This document shows, piece by piece, positions 33,019 to 43,157 of a DNA stretch of 64,000 nucleotides; positions within the stretch are counted from its first letter, which is position 1, and each line of letters opens with the position of its first letter. The stretch spans positions 13,813,970 to 13,877,969 of the forward strand of contig OY755186.1 of assembly GCA_963576735.1 (NCBI GenBank), in the 5' to 3' direction. Origin of the DNA: Bedellia somnulentella (lineage: Eukaryota; Arthropoda; Insecta; Lepidoptera; Bedelliidae). The position numbers were made by a program, and so were the translations under genes. The notes under the pieces were generated by a model, which saw only the letters and a program-made list of their open reading frames with translations, was not told the origin of the DNA and searched no databases.

Positions 33019-34014
33019 GATAGGAGTCCTTTACTAAATCCACCTCGTGATTCCCTCACGAGTTCTACATCTCCTCACGATAGGAGTCTTTTACTAAATC
33101 CACCTCGTGATTCCCTCACGAGTTCTACATCTCTTCACGATAGGAGTCTTTTACTAAATCCACCTCGTGATTCCCTCACGAGTTCTACATCTCCTCACGA
33201 AAGGAGTCTTATACTACATTCACCTTGTGATTCTACAACGAGTTCTATAATTCCCATAGAAGGAAATCCACTGCATTCTATAACTTATGACAAAAATACT
33301 ATTTCTCTGCCCACTCTTAAGCAAAATACAAATTTACAAAACCATTTACATGACGAAAATATACCTATATACGAAACAAATATTAATTATAATAAAAAGG
33401 TCTCTTTACCACATACTTATTTGAATTCTAATTTCAGTACGAAACCTTTATGTTTTCTAATAGACACTGGCTCTACCATCAACCTCGTAAAAAGGTCGAG
33501 TTTAGAAATTAACCCACAATTTTCTAGAGAAATTATAAGAATAAAAGGTATTACTACCTCTGATAACCTCATTACCACTTTAGGGACCTTCCAAATGGAT
33601 ATAATATTAAATAATGATAGCTTAAATTATAAATTTCATGTGACAAATGATGACATAAATCTTGACCACTACGATGGTATAATAGGTAGTGATCTTCTCA
33701 GTCACTTTAAAGCAAACATAGATTATTCTAACATGTCTCTTTCTATAAACAAACATTCCATTCCCATAGTATATACGAAACTTACATATATTATTCCAGC
33801 CCGATCGGAAGCTGTTATCGAGTGCACTATCTCAAATTACTCGCCCAATCTTAGTCAAAACAATGAAGCATTAGTCTTAGATCATACCTTATGCGATGGT
33901 GTTAATGTCGCAAATTGCATTGTCTCAATCAAACCTAATAAGAAAGCTAACATTACTGTTTTGAATACTACTAACTCGAACATTGAAATCAAAGACTATA
34001 TACAGTGCAGATAA
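33019..34014 (+). pseudogene. Gypsy Gag/protease junction and protease, with 20-residue repeats
   Basis: Frame open from 33019. The first 80 codons are four tandem 60-bp units encoding a DRSLLLNPPRDSLTSSTSPH-type 20-residue repeat, the fourth divergent. After a linker, a retropepsin with LIDTGSTINLV (active-site DTG near 33463-33471) and an IIGSDLL block. It stops at 34012-34014, overlapping the next frame (+2), so a frameshift or ribosomal shift joins it to RT. The upstream Gag is absent. Confidence 0.85.
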
Positions 34015-35690
34015 CACCTTTTGAACTTATTGACTCTTGCAAGATTTATAATACTAGTTGCACCTATTCTCCTAAAATTAATCGCACTGACTCTGTTCTA
34101 AAACTTATTCGTTGTTCTCATTTAAACTCTGAAGAAAAACAATCTTTATTGAAATGCTGCTCTCAATACTCAGACATATTTTACCTAGAGGGTGAACCTT
34201 TATCATTTACCAGTGCGATAGAACATAAGATTAATACTGGAGACGCACCTCCAATCCATGTCAAGTCATATAGATTTCCTGGCTGTCATAAAGGTGAAGT
34301 CGATAGTCAAATAAGGAAAATGCTTGACCAAAATATTATAAAACCCTCTAATTCACCCTGGAGCGCATCGATATGGGTAGTTCCTAAAAAAATAGATGCC
34401 TCCGGTGTAAAAAAATGGAGGATAGTTATAGACTACCGCCGCCTCAATGATATCACCGTTTCCAAGAGTTATCCCTTACCATTAATCACCGATATTTTAG
34501 ACCAATTGGGACACTCCAAGTATTTTACAACGCTAGATTTGGTGAGCGGATTTTGGCAATTAAAGATGTGCCCTGGAGATGCACAAAAAACCGGATTCAC
34601 CGTTAGCACCAATTCCGAAGTCTCCGATCATTACGAATTTACCAGGATGCCGTTTGGATTGAAAAACGCTCCTGTAACTTTCCAAAGGCTAATGAATACC
34701 GTCCTTTCCGGCCTTCAAGGCCTACATTGCTATATCTATTTAGATGACTGCATTATCTACTCCCACGACCTTCATTCGCACATATCTAAACTTCAACTTG
34801 TCTTTGAAAGACTCCGAAAATTCAACCTTAAATTGCAGCCCGACAAGTGCGAATTTCTCCGACGCGAAGTCGCGTATTTAGGCCATATTATCACCGATAA
34901 AGGTGTTTTCCCTAATCCCGAAAAAGTCAAGGCCGTTTCCGAATTCCCTTTACCACAAAACACTAAAAATATAAAATCATTCCTTGGTCTCGTCGGATAC
35001 TACCGACGCTTCATTCAAGACTTCTCAAAAATTACTAAACCTCTAACTTCTTTTTTAAAGAAAGATGCTCCATTCATATGGGCTCAAGATCAAGAATATG
35101 CCTTCCAAAATTTAAAAGATAAACTCACTTCAGCTCCTTTGCTTCAATATCCTGATTTTTCTCAACCTTTTATCGTCACTACCGATGCCTCTAATTATGC
35201 TTTAGGTGCAGTGCTATCCCAAGGTGAAATAGGCAAAGATAAACCGATAGCATATGCTTCACGGACCTTGAACAAACCCGAAGGTAATTACTGCACCACA
35301 GAAAAAGAACTTCTTGCGATTATATTCGCCGTAAAAACTTTCCAACCCTATCTTTTTGGCCGAAAATTTAGAATCGTAACCGATCATCGCCCTTTAGTTT
35401 GGCTCTTCAATTTTAAGGATCCTGGAAGCCGACTTATTCGTTAGCGTCTCAAATTAGAAGAATACGACTACGAAATAGTATACAAACAAGGCCGTCTTAA
35501 CTCTAATGCCGATGCACTATCCCGTTGCCCCGTTAATGCTATTCATCATAATAATTTACTTAATTCTAGTTACGAAAAATACTTTAGGGATCAATTTACT
35601 AAATCTCTGCCAACCCCAAATACTATTATAGAAGAACATTTAGAAAGTTTACATTTAAGTAAGTAAAAATTAATCGCTTGTCCTATCTCT
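34005..35690 (+). pseudogene. Gypsy Pol: reverse transcriptase and RNase H
   Basis: RT with WRIVIDYRRLND, a TTLDLVSGFWQ block, FTRMPFGLKNAP and catalytic YLDD at 34737-34748. RNase H follows with TTDASNYALGAVLS, a TTEKELLAI block and TDHRPLVWL. A TAG at 35442-35444 replaces the Trp-like position after the SRLIR block; the frame then continues with LEEYDYEIVYKQG and NADALSR to about 35665. Everything is intact except the single stop, so decay is mild. Confidence 0.93.
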
Positions 35691-35854
35691 TTAGACTTCG
35701 ACTATTCTATGCCCAACTCTGAAGAAATATTATCTCAACTAAGTAACTCAGCAGAATTGCTCCACTCCGAGCGAGAACCTTATACAATACAATTGATTAG
35801 CGATAAGAATAAATTATACTATTTTTATACACGAAGGAACACCATTATGAAGAA

Positions 35855-35942
35855 ACTAACTTACTTACTTACTTACTTATACTCGCGCCCATTATTTCCA
35901 TTGGGGTAGGCAGAGACTATCGATCGCCACTTAGTACGATCT
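35855..35942 (-). mobile_element. LINE-T 3' end inserted in gypsy pol
   Basis: TACTTACTTACTTAC tail then CGCCCATTATTTCCATTGGG and GACTATCGATCGCCACTTAG, the reverse of the last 70 bp of LINE-T. Tail and orientation show a severely truncated retrotransposition. Confidence 0.85.
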
Positions 35943-36077
35943 AAATTGAAGGATATTTAAAATTTATTAATTTTATTAAGAGATACTATATTAAGAGACC
36001 ATACAGATTTAACCGATATAGCTCTTTCAGATTTTTCTGACTCTTTTTCTAAGTTACCTTATATTAAAATTTATAAC

Positions 36078-37445
36078 ATGATATCTCATGTTTTCCATGA
36101 TTCGAACCTTAAAGTCCATATAAACAAAAATCAAATGATTTATCCAACTCCCGTAGAAATACCTAAAATTTTAAAAGAGAACCACGACTCTGTTATTGCG
36201 GGTCACTCGGGTTCTAAAAGAATGTATAATAGAATAAAAGCTGCATACTATTGGAAAGATATGCGTTCCGACATTGAAGATTACGTAAAGAAGTGTAAAT
36301 TATGTCAAATAAATAAACCGTTAAGACTATCCAATAATTTGTTTGCCGTGTAGTGTCGGCTTAGAATGTCGCTACCCCTTTCTACCCACGGGTGTCGTAA
36401 AAGGCGACTAAGGGTATTGGGACTTTTATTGGATTTTTGGGCGATGCGGTTGGAGACCCATCACCAAAAACCTTTATTTTACCGCCATTTCCCCACTCAA
36501 CATCCAAAAGTGGCTGAGGAATTTATAATTCCTTGGCTCTGGCTACCCCTTCTAGGGAATTAAAGCCGTGAGTATATGTATGTATGTATGTATGTACTAT
36601 CCAATAAAGCTCCGATGGAGATAACCTCAACTTTCACTAGACCATTTGAACGTCTAGCTCTCGACATAGTAGGCCCCTTACCCGAAGCAGGTTTTCAACA
36701 ATTTAAGTTCATATTAACCCTACAGGATGATCTTACAAAGTTCACCTCTGCCTACCCCATGGTAACTTCAACTAGTAACGAGATAGCTCGTAATTTAGTT
36801 CATTTCATGTCTCTTTTCGGATTCCCCAAAACTATACTCACTGATTTAGGTACATGCTTCACCTCTGAATTATTCAAACAACTAATGGAAATATTAAAAA
36901 TTAAATCTCTTTTTACTACTCCCTATCACCCCCAAACCAATGGAGCGCTTGAACGCTCACATGCTACCTTGAAAGAATATTTAAAAGCTTTTGTAAACGA
37001 AAACCAAAACGACTGGCATTGCTATTTATTAACAGCTATCTTATCTTATAATACTACACCACATTGTACGACTGAGTTTACCCTTACGAACTTTGGTATG
37101 GTTATAAACCCCAGATCCCTAATTCCTTATATGAAACTAATAATAACACTACATACGATGAATACATACGCGCTCTTCAATATAGAATGCGGTTCAGCCG
37201 CGAGAAAGCTATCCAAAATATTTTAGCTAAGAAAGAAATATCTAAACGAAATTACGCTTGAAACCAATTATAAAACAGGTGATAAGGTCTACCTAAAACA
37301 TCACCACAAACAGCGTAAAGCCCTAGCTCCTATTTGGAAAGGTCCTTACAAAATAATTAAAATCCACAATAAACATGTCACGTTACAGATAGGTCGTAAA
37401 TCCGTTAAATACCATACGAACCAAATTAAACCTGCCACATTATAA
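36078..37445 (+). pseudogene. Gypsy Pol: integrase, split by SINE-A
   Basis: Zinc region 36078-36337 with HSGSKRMYNRIKAAYYW and CKLCQ. SINE-A follows (36338-36595). The core resumes at 36608 with RLALDIVGPL (Asp), ILTDLGTCF (Asp; the usual Gln is Leu) and PQTNGALERSH (Glu). A frameshift near 37090 and a stop near 37258 precede the C-terminal region at 37262-37445 (a GDKVYLKHH block, then APIWKGPYKI). Not functional as it stands. Confidence 0.9.
36338..36595 (+). mobile_element. SINE-A full-length reference copy
   Basis: 258 bp, plus orientation: head GTGTAGTGTCGGCTTAGAAT, middle GCGATGCGGTTGGAGACCCA, 3' part CTGGCTACCCCTTCTAGGGA, then GCCGTGAGTATATGTATG and the (TATG)n tail. Flanked by an exact 12-bp duplication ACTATCCAATAA at 36326-36337 and 36596-36607. 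The head shows no convincing tRNA cloverleaf. Confidence 0.95.
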
Positions 37446-38405
37446 CTCAAGAATTATTATATTTATTTACAGAGCATTGTGCTACAAATGCCACGCAGAT
37501 TCCAAGATAACGCCACTTATCCACAGTCCCGGAATATACTTTGAACCTATTACTAACATACGTTTTTATAACAATTATTGGAAGATAATTACTCACATAG
37601 ATATAATATCTCTTGAACCGTATCTCAACAATATCGAAAAGCTATTACTAAATACTGAAAACTTATGTAATAAAATAGAATCACATGATTTAATTAATTG
37701 TAAAGACGTTTTAAACCCAAACGAAATATTATTACAAACTAGTTATCTTAAATTACAATCCTTATCCCATAATATATTAAACACAACTCAACACATAGAT
37801 TTAAAAGATCTCTCGAATTCGGTGGCAAGATCTTAAAATTCTTTTTTGGCACTTTAGACGCCGATGATGCGAGAAAGTACGATGCAGCGATCGAATCCTG
37901 CAAAAAGAGCGAATCCGAATTGTTCCATCTAATGAAAGATAACATACATATAATTCAGTCTAAAATTAATAATTTTAACTCCTCTATTTATAAGCTTAAC
38001 CAAAATGAAATAAAATTAAACGCGCTGATTGACCACCTAAACGAGGTGATATCCCAAGTGACAAAATTAGATGATATGTTTTATTATATAACTAGGATTA
38101 ATAGTTTACTAAATATTATAGAAGGTTCTTTATTATCTATATCTAATTTGTTAGACACTACTCTTAATGCTATTTTATTTTCTAAGCTTAATATTTTACA
38201 TCCTAGCGTAATAAGTCCTTTAAATGTATACAAACAATTAGTTAGGAATAGTAATCAATTAAGTAAGAATTCGGAATTCCCAGTTCAGTTAAATATCAAC
38301 TCTATCCACTCCTTAATAGATGTGTCTACATTAAGTTTATATTATTTTAATAATAAGATTGTTTTTATTTTGCGAGTTCCGTTAATAACGAACGACAAGT
38401 TCATT

Positions 38406-38608
38406 CATAAATAAAAGATGTTTTTAAAGGAAAGAAAAATTTCGACACTGGCGGGATTCGAACCCGCGACCTTCGGGTATACGCCCCCGTCGCTCTGCCA
38501 ACTGAGCTACAGTGTCAGTTGGCATCCAGCGCGAAATTTCTCTATCCTTTGTTTCTTTTTTACACGTTCAAGTAGTGTTTGCGTTTCCTACCTCCGATTT
38601 TATTTCTC
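38406..38608 (-). mobile_element. SINE-C, longest copy, inside env
   Basis: 203 bp in minus orientation, flanked by an exact 13-bp duplication CGACAAGTTCATT at 38393-38405 and 38609-38621. On the minus strand it has a leader of about 92 bp (38517-38608), a tRNA-like unit (38444-38516) and the tail CGAAATTTTTCTTTCCTTTA. A leader upstream of the tRNA-like part is unusual. It also splits the env frame. Confidence 0.93.
38444..38516 (-). tRNA. tRNA-like unit within SINE-C (not a functional tRNA)
   Basis: 73 nt. The acceptor stem GACACTG/CAGTGTC pairs fully. D-stem GCTC/GAGC with box A TAGCTCAGTTGG, T-stem GCGGG/CCCGC with box B GGTTCGAATCC. The anticodon arm is irregular: CGGG/CCCG with an eight-base loop GGCGTATA that lacks the usual T33, so the amino-acid identity is not assignable. 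Confidence 0.6.
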
Positions 38609-39823
38609 CGACAAGTTCATTGTTTACAAAAACATTCCTCTACCAACACCTCATCAAGATAAGACATCGTCAACTTTTGCTTTGATTCAACCTTCTAATA
38701 TAGCACTGAGCGATAACAGATTGTATTATGCTATGTTAGACAGTCTAGACAAGTGTAAAATTATAAACATCAACTACTCTATATGTGAATTAATATCTAT
38801 ATTTTCAACCATAACTAATCCTACTTGCGAATCAAAACTTTTAACAGAAATTATTACGTCTCTGCCTACTCTCTGTAAGTCTAATTTAATTTATGGTGAT
38901 GTCGATATTTGGCAGCGACTACTTAATAATAAATGGATATATGTTCAATCCATCCCAAATAAGCTAACTGTAAAATGTAATGACAATTTTGTTGATTATT
39001 CCATTGTTGGAACTGGCACAGTTAAATTAACTGAAGAATGTATTGGTTTTTCTAAAACGATTCAATTGTTACCAAGTAATAGTTACTCATACTTAATAAA
39101 CTCTCCTTTAAATATTAATTTCGACATTACAAATGATGAATGTTGTAAGAAAGAAAAATTTAATCATTCTTTATCATTTTTAACACCGATCAGTTTGACG
39201 AAAATAGACTTAGATTCCTTGAAATACGCTTCACATGATTTGGATAAAATTTAGAGAATGAAATTAATAATATGGAAAAGGAATCACATTTTATAAAATA
39301 TAGCTCTTATTATTCCTTTGCGACTTATATCGGTGTATTCACTATTATGTTGTATTTAAGCTACAGAATATATAAATGTTTTAAAACCAATCGTAATTCA
39401 AAATCTCAATGTTGTATACAAATATTCAATCAATGTCATAACAAGAAATCTGTAAAGAACAAATCCTCTGTTTCAAACAATATAGAAATGTTCGAAGTAT
39501 CCTCATCCGATGATGATAATAAATCTTTAAAGTCTCTACCAGCCCCTTCTAAACATTACATGTCTTCAAATAGAAATCTCAACTTTTAATGCTTAATGTG
39601 TATTGTCAAATATTTCATATGTTACGACTAATTCAATAAAATTTATTTTATGTTAAGATTTTATTAATTTTTATCACTTAGAAACTAATTTTAAATGTCC
39701 TGTGTTTATTATTTCTGTCATGTACTATTTCGATTTATGTTAAACTGATTTCTAAAGTTGATTCGATATTTTAGTAACTCCGCTTCACCCTTCAAGGATA
39801 AAGCTTCGTCAAAAAGGGGGAGC

Positions 39824-40137
39824 TGTTATAACCCTTATTTCTATGTACTTAGAGCTCAATCAGCATCTGAGTCACACTAGTAATTTTCCTTAGTATATTA
39901 TTGAAAGTATAATTATTCTTTGAATAATAGTTATTGTTTTAAATTAATTCATTATTTTCAGTTAGTTAGATTCTGGACCTCGCGAGACGCGCATCTTGGC
40001 TTTAGCGCCTACCAACTTAGGAAATCAGTACTTTGTTTCGTGTTGTTGTGAATATTGGTGTTTTTCCTTTAATAAACTTTAGGGTGTATTTTGTAGGTAG
40101 TTTTTTTAAAAAGACTAACAGGGTCGGCCGCCTAACA
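39824..40137 (+). repeat. 3' LTR of the gypsy element
   Basis: 314 bp, TGTTATAACC to CCTAACA, preceded by the purine tract AAAAAGGGGGAGC (39811-39823). Its first 41 bp match 32978-33018. AATAAACTTTAGG near 40071 may be the polyadenylation signal. Confidence 0.92.
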
Positions 40138-40195
40138 GTACACACACCGGAAGAAATGGGGTAGTGCTATTCGAAGCCGACACTACACAGCTTTA
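40138..40195 (-). mobile_element. SINE-A, 5' part of the split copy
   Basis: GTACACACACCGGAAGAAAT through GAAGCCGACACTACACAGC completes the SINE-A begun at 32784. Confidence 0.92.
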
Positions 40196-40324
40196 TAATC
40201 AATCATTCTCCTGTAGCACGTTACTGTGGAGACTAAACCTTACTTTCCGTGAGATGATTTTTCATTGAAATTTCTAACTGGAATTCAAATTAGTAATTAG
40301 TAAATTCGTTGCTTGAATGTGGAT

Positions 40325-40775
40325 AATAGGGAATATGCATAAAATTTTAAATGCCCTAAAACTTTTTGTCACGAATACTTATTATCACAATATTATAATG
40401 AAAAGGTGTTTTTTTTAATTTACTTATTATTTAAACCCTTAAAGTAATATTCAAAAAGTGCAAAATAAGGGAGCGAAATTCAAACTTCCAAAACGCGCCA
40501 CCATCGGTTGAACGAAATGTGACGTCATCTGACACGAAATTGTATTCAAAAACGTCGAAAACACTAAGGTGAACACCCACTGGACGTATCATGTGACGTC
40601 ACGTACAACGCGCGTAAAATGGCGGCGTTTGAACTGCTTAAATTTTTTAAGAGTTTTAAATTTCAATTTTAAAAATATCTAGAGGATTTTGAAGCCCAGT
40701 AATATTTTTTTCTACGTTATAAAATAGTAAACTATTAATTAAAAACAAAAATGAAAAACATGAATATTCCCTATT
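40325..40775. repeat. MITE-like repeat with AATAGGGAATATKCAT ends
   Basis: Imperfect inverted termini AATAGGGAATATGCAT (40325-40340) and ATGAATATTCCCTATT (40760-40775) bound about 450 bp. The middle is GC-richer with GTGACGTCA-like motifs (about 40518 and 40604). No coding frame and no clear target duplication. Class unknown. Confidence 0.55.
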
Positions 40776-40837
40776 GCACAACGTTGTTGTGTATTGTCGG
40801 CAAAGAAAATAACTAAATTATTTTTTACAACATCTCT

Positions 40838-41000
40838 GTGTAGAGTCGACTATGTCTAGTCGTCGTCGTCGCTATTCCAATAGCACACCCGTTCCAGTCT
40901 ATGGGTGTTGTATGAGGCGACAAACGGTTTTTTTTGTTTAGCTTTTTGTTGTGCTATAAGGTTGAAAACCCAGCACCAACTATGCCTTATTTTATCATCT
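40838..41000 (+). mobile_element. SINE-A, degraded copy
   Basis: TGTGTAGAGTCGACTATGTC with CTATGGGTGTTGTATGAGGC and GGTTGAAAACCCAGCACCAA are recognisable but diverged counterparts of SINE-A head and middle. The 3' end is missing. Confidence 0.55.
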
Positions 41001-41252
41001 GTTTCTTTCTTATATTTAAAAAAAACTGTCTTATAAAAGGAGTTACCAGTGTAACTCCTTTTAGATTAAAGGCCTTGAATATATTATATCAATATATACA
41101 ACTTTGTTAAAAATATTTTGGTTTTTCTGTCAATGTATCTGGTTCACTCAATACTTTAATAATCGTGAATTTAATAATAACAGGAGTTCAACGTTTACAG
41201 CGTACTACTACCCCATACGAAAAATTTTGACAAGGCATAAGACCCCGTCGAA

Positions 41253-41340
41253 ATTTTTCTTTCCTTTATTTATCCTCTATTTATTAGTAATAAACCCCAC
41301 ATAAAGTTTTCATGAACAAAAACATTCAAATTATAAGCAT
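41253..41340 (+). mobile_element. SINE-C 3' fragment
   Basis: GTCGAAATTTTTCTTTCCTT, then ATTAGTAATAAACCCCACAT and a TTTTCATGAA stretch match the SINE-C tails at 5395 and 42785. Truncated within the tRNA-like end. Confidence 0.8.
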
Positions 41341-42000
41341 TTTAGTTATTTTGTTATACGTATTTTAGCTGTATTTGTAGGTCGCCACGTAGGTTAACAG
41401 TTATATAATTTTAATAAATATAATAAAAAAAAGTCCGTTACGATTTAAATAAAAAGGTGCCGCTCTGCGATATTTAATCAATAAAAGTGGTTAAAAAGAA
41501 ATTTCGGGAGTGTTAAACCTAATTAATCCTATTGTTATTATCAGAGTTTGTCGTGGAAATGAAGAACACGTAAAATTCGTGTTATTAGGAGAATTAAAAT
41601 AACGGTCATTAGAGATGAACTGTGTTGTGTGTGATCGGTCGGTGGATTCGATGGAGCAGGTGCGGTGCATATCATGCAAAAGGATATACCACCATGGCTG
41701 TCTGAACATCACCTCAGCCCAGTATCGGGAGCACCAGGAAGAAATAAGGAAGTATCAATGTTGTGACTGCGTGAACGTCACTAGACGTGTGTTGGTGAAC
41801 GATGAGACTCCGGTAAGGGGTGCAGGGACTGCTAGGATTAACGATAGCCTCGTGAAACTAGACATGACGTCCATTAATATGTCTTGTGAGGAAGTTGTAC
41901 TTATCACTGCGGAACAGAAACCAGCTGAAAATCATCCATATTTTTTAACGAAAGAGGTTGAAGATTCACTGAATACTATCAAGCAAGGCTTAAACCCGTG

Positions 42001-42235
42001 CTGAGGCAATTTGTCAGGGTTATGGTTGGATAAGTCCCGTGGCTTGTTTCGGCCTGGCTCGGGCGGAGTGCAACAGCATGATGTGATTTATTTTTATTTA
42101 TTTTTTGTGATTTCAACTAATATTAGCTATTAAGTATTCTATTTCTTAGTCTTACTAACCACAATATGGATCTTTTATGATATCCAATAAAGATTTTTTT
42201 TTATTTTATTTTTATTATTAAATTTAACCATTAGA
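42001..42235 (+). mobile_element. LINE 3' end inserted in ORF1
   Basis: GATAAGTCCCGTGGCTTGTT and TCGGCCTGGCTCGGGCGGAG, then an AT-rich 3' UTR with ATCCAATAAAG and an A/T-rich tail. It replaces the ORF1 frame between the CR1-type segments. The GC-rich start resembles the 3' part of R1/jockey-type elements; family from memory. Confidence 0.6.
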
Positions 42236-42776
42236 GCAGAAATTGAAAAATTAGGTAGTAAGCTGGTAGAAACAATGAGTGCCAAATTCGAGTCTATGTT
42301 TAATCCTCAGATGAGCTCGGAGCTCGAAGCATCTAAAAAAGAATGCCTAAGACTGCAGAATGAGGTTAATCGACTACAAGCTGAGTTAATGAAACAAAAT
42401 GAATTAGGAAAAACATCACTGGAAAGTAAGACACCCGAAAAACGTAGTAATCATTTGACAAAAGCACGGCAACCGTCATTACCGTCATGCGAGAACGCGC
42501 GGGTACTACTAAAGACGCAGGCGCCGACTCAAACAACGGAGACAAGTCGAACCGCCCAGTGTGAGTCATCAACGTTCGGTTAGCTATGCCACGGTAGCTA
42601 GAATAGCGACGAGCGGAGCGACGAGCGGGATACCGGTGAAATCCTCAGAGATACCTAATTATACGGATAACGAACGACGAACGAAAATATAACAGAAGAA
42701 CAAATATTATAAAAGGTGGAAATAACACGACCAAACAGTATTTATTTAGTTTATATTTTAGTACAACAGTATTTTT

Positions 42777-42867
42777 CTCGCCTGTGTCGAAGTTTTTCTT
42801 TCCTTTATTTATTCTTTATTTATTAGTAATAATCCCCACATGAGGTTTTCATGAACCAAAAGATTTA
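42777..42867 (+). mobile_element. SINE-C, 5'-truncated copy
   Basis: TGTGTCGAAGTTTTTCTTTC through CATGAGGTTTTCATGAACC. Flanked by a 12-bp duplication AACAGTATTTTT at 42765-42776 and 42868-42879. Confidence 0.9.
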
Positions 42868-43157
42868 AACAGTATTTTTTTTGCTGTGCTGGGGTACAAC
42901 AAAAAAATACTTACATGTGTGGGGCCTACAAACGACTACTACAGATGATAGTATAAAAAGCCACATAGAAAGTATAATTGGAAGGGACTGCAACTATAAT
43001 GTTCAAAGAATAAATCATAAAACTCAGCGGGATTATGTATCCTATAGTATAGCAGTACCGGAGACGCGTTAGGATGAACTATGTAATCCGGATCACTGGC
43101 CTGTGGACGTGAAGTTAGCAGAATGGATCTGGTTTCGGAAAGACCGTTCAAAGTAGC

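Larger units (their letters stand above)
37477..39589 (+). pseudogene. Env-like region of the gypsy element, broken
   Basis: Three frames follow integrase. 37477-37836 is a surface-like segment ending near a basic site. A frame change at about 37830 leads into 37845-38405, a transmembrane-subunit-like segment with long heptad-rich stretches. SINE-C (38406-38608) interrupts it. The frame resumes at 38622-39254, Cys-containing, then a one-base shift near 39252 leads into 39272-39589, which has a hydrophobic segment (about residues 14-34) and a short cytoplasmic tail rich in Ser and Asp. This fits insect errantivirus Env by position and layout. Four separate breaks make it non-functional. Confidence 0.8.
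32978..40137 (+). mobile_element. Ty3/gypsy LTR element with env-like region, gag-deleted
   Basis: Starts TGTTATAACC after the target GTAC and ends CTAACA before the second GTAC, giving a 4-bp target duplication. Only 41 bp of the 5' LTR remain (32978-33018). After the shared CAGC the sequence jumps into the Gag/protease junction, so most of the 5' LTR, the primer site and gag are deleted. Pol, an env-like region and a complete 3' LTR follow in order. Env after integrase fits errantivirus-like insect elements. The copy carries SINE-A, SINE-C and a LINE-T tail plus several frame breaks, so it is old and defective. Confidence 0.92.
41480..43157 (+). pseudogene. LINE J5 5' region and ORF1 with PHD finger
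   Basis: The frame starts at 41615. Residues 3-52 form a C4HC3 PHD-type finger (C3, C6, C18, C21, H26, C29, then a CCDC). It stops at 42002 because of a LINE-tail insert, resumes about 42236-42583 as a charged coiled coil (MSAKFESMFN onward) and continues in shifted frames with a VSYATVARIAT stretch. After SINE-C a final segment (42884-43157) holds HVWGLQTTTTDDSIKSH, SYSIAVPET and HWPVDVKLAEW, a layout seen at the end of CR1/jockey-group ORF1. 41480-41614 is the 5' UTR. Confidence 0.8.

Noticed and set aside
33019..33258. CRISPR-like array
   Set aside because: Tandem 60-bp units with no spacers, in frame with a retroviral-type protease, in a eukaryotic genome.
38444..38516. Functional tRNA gene
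   Set aside because: Good acceptor, D and T arms, but the anticodon arm is irregular and the unit lies within a SINE that has a 13-bp target duplication.
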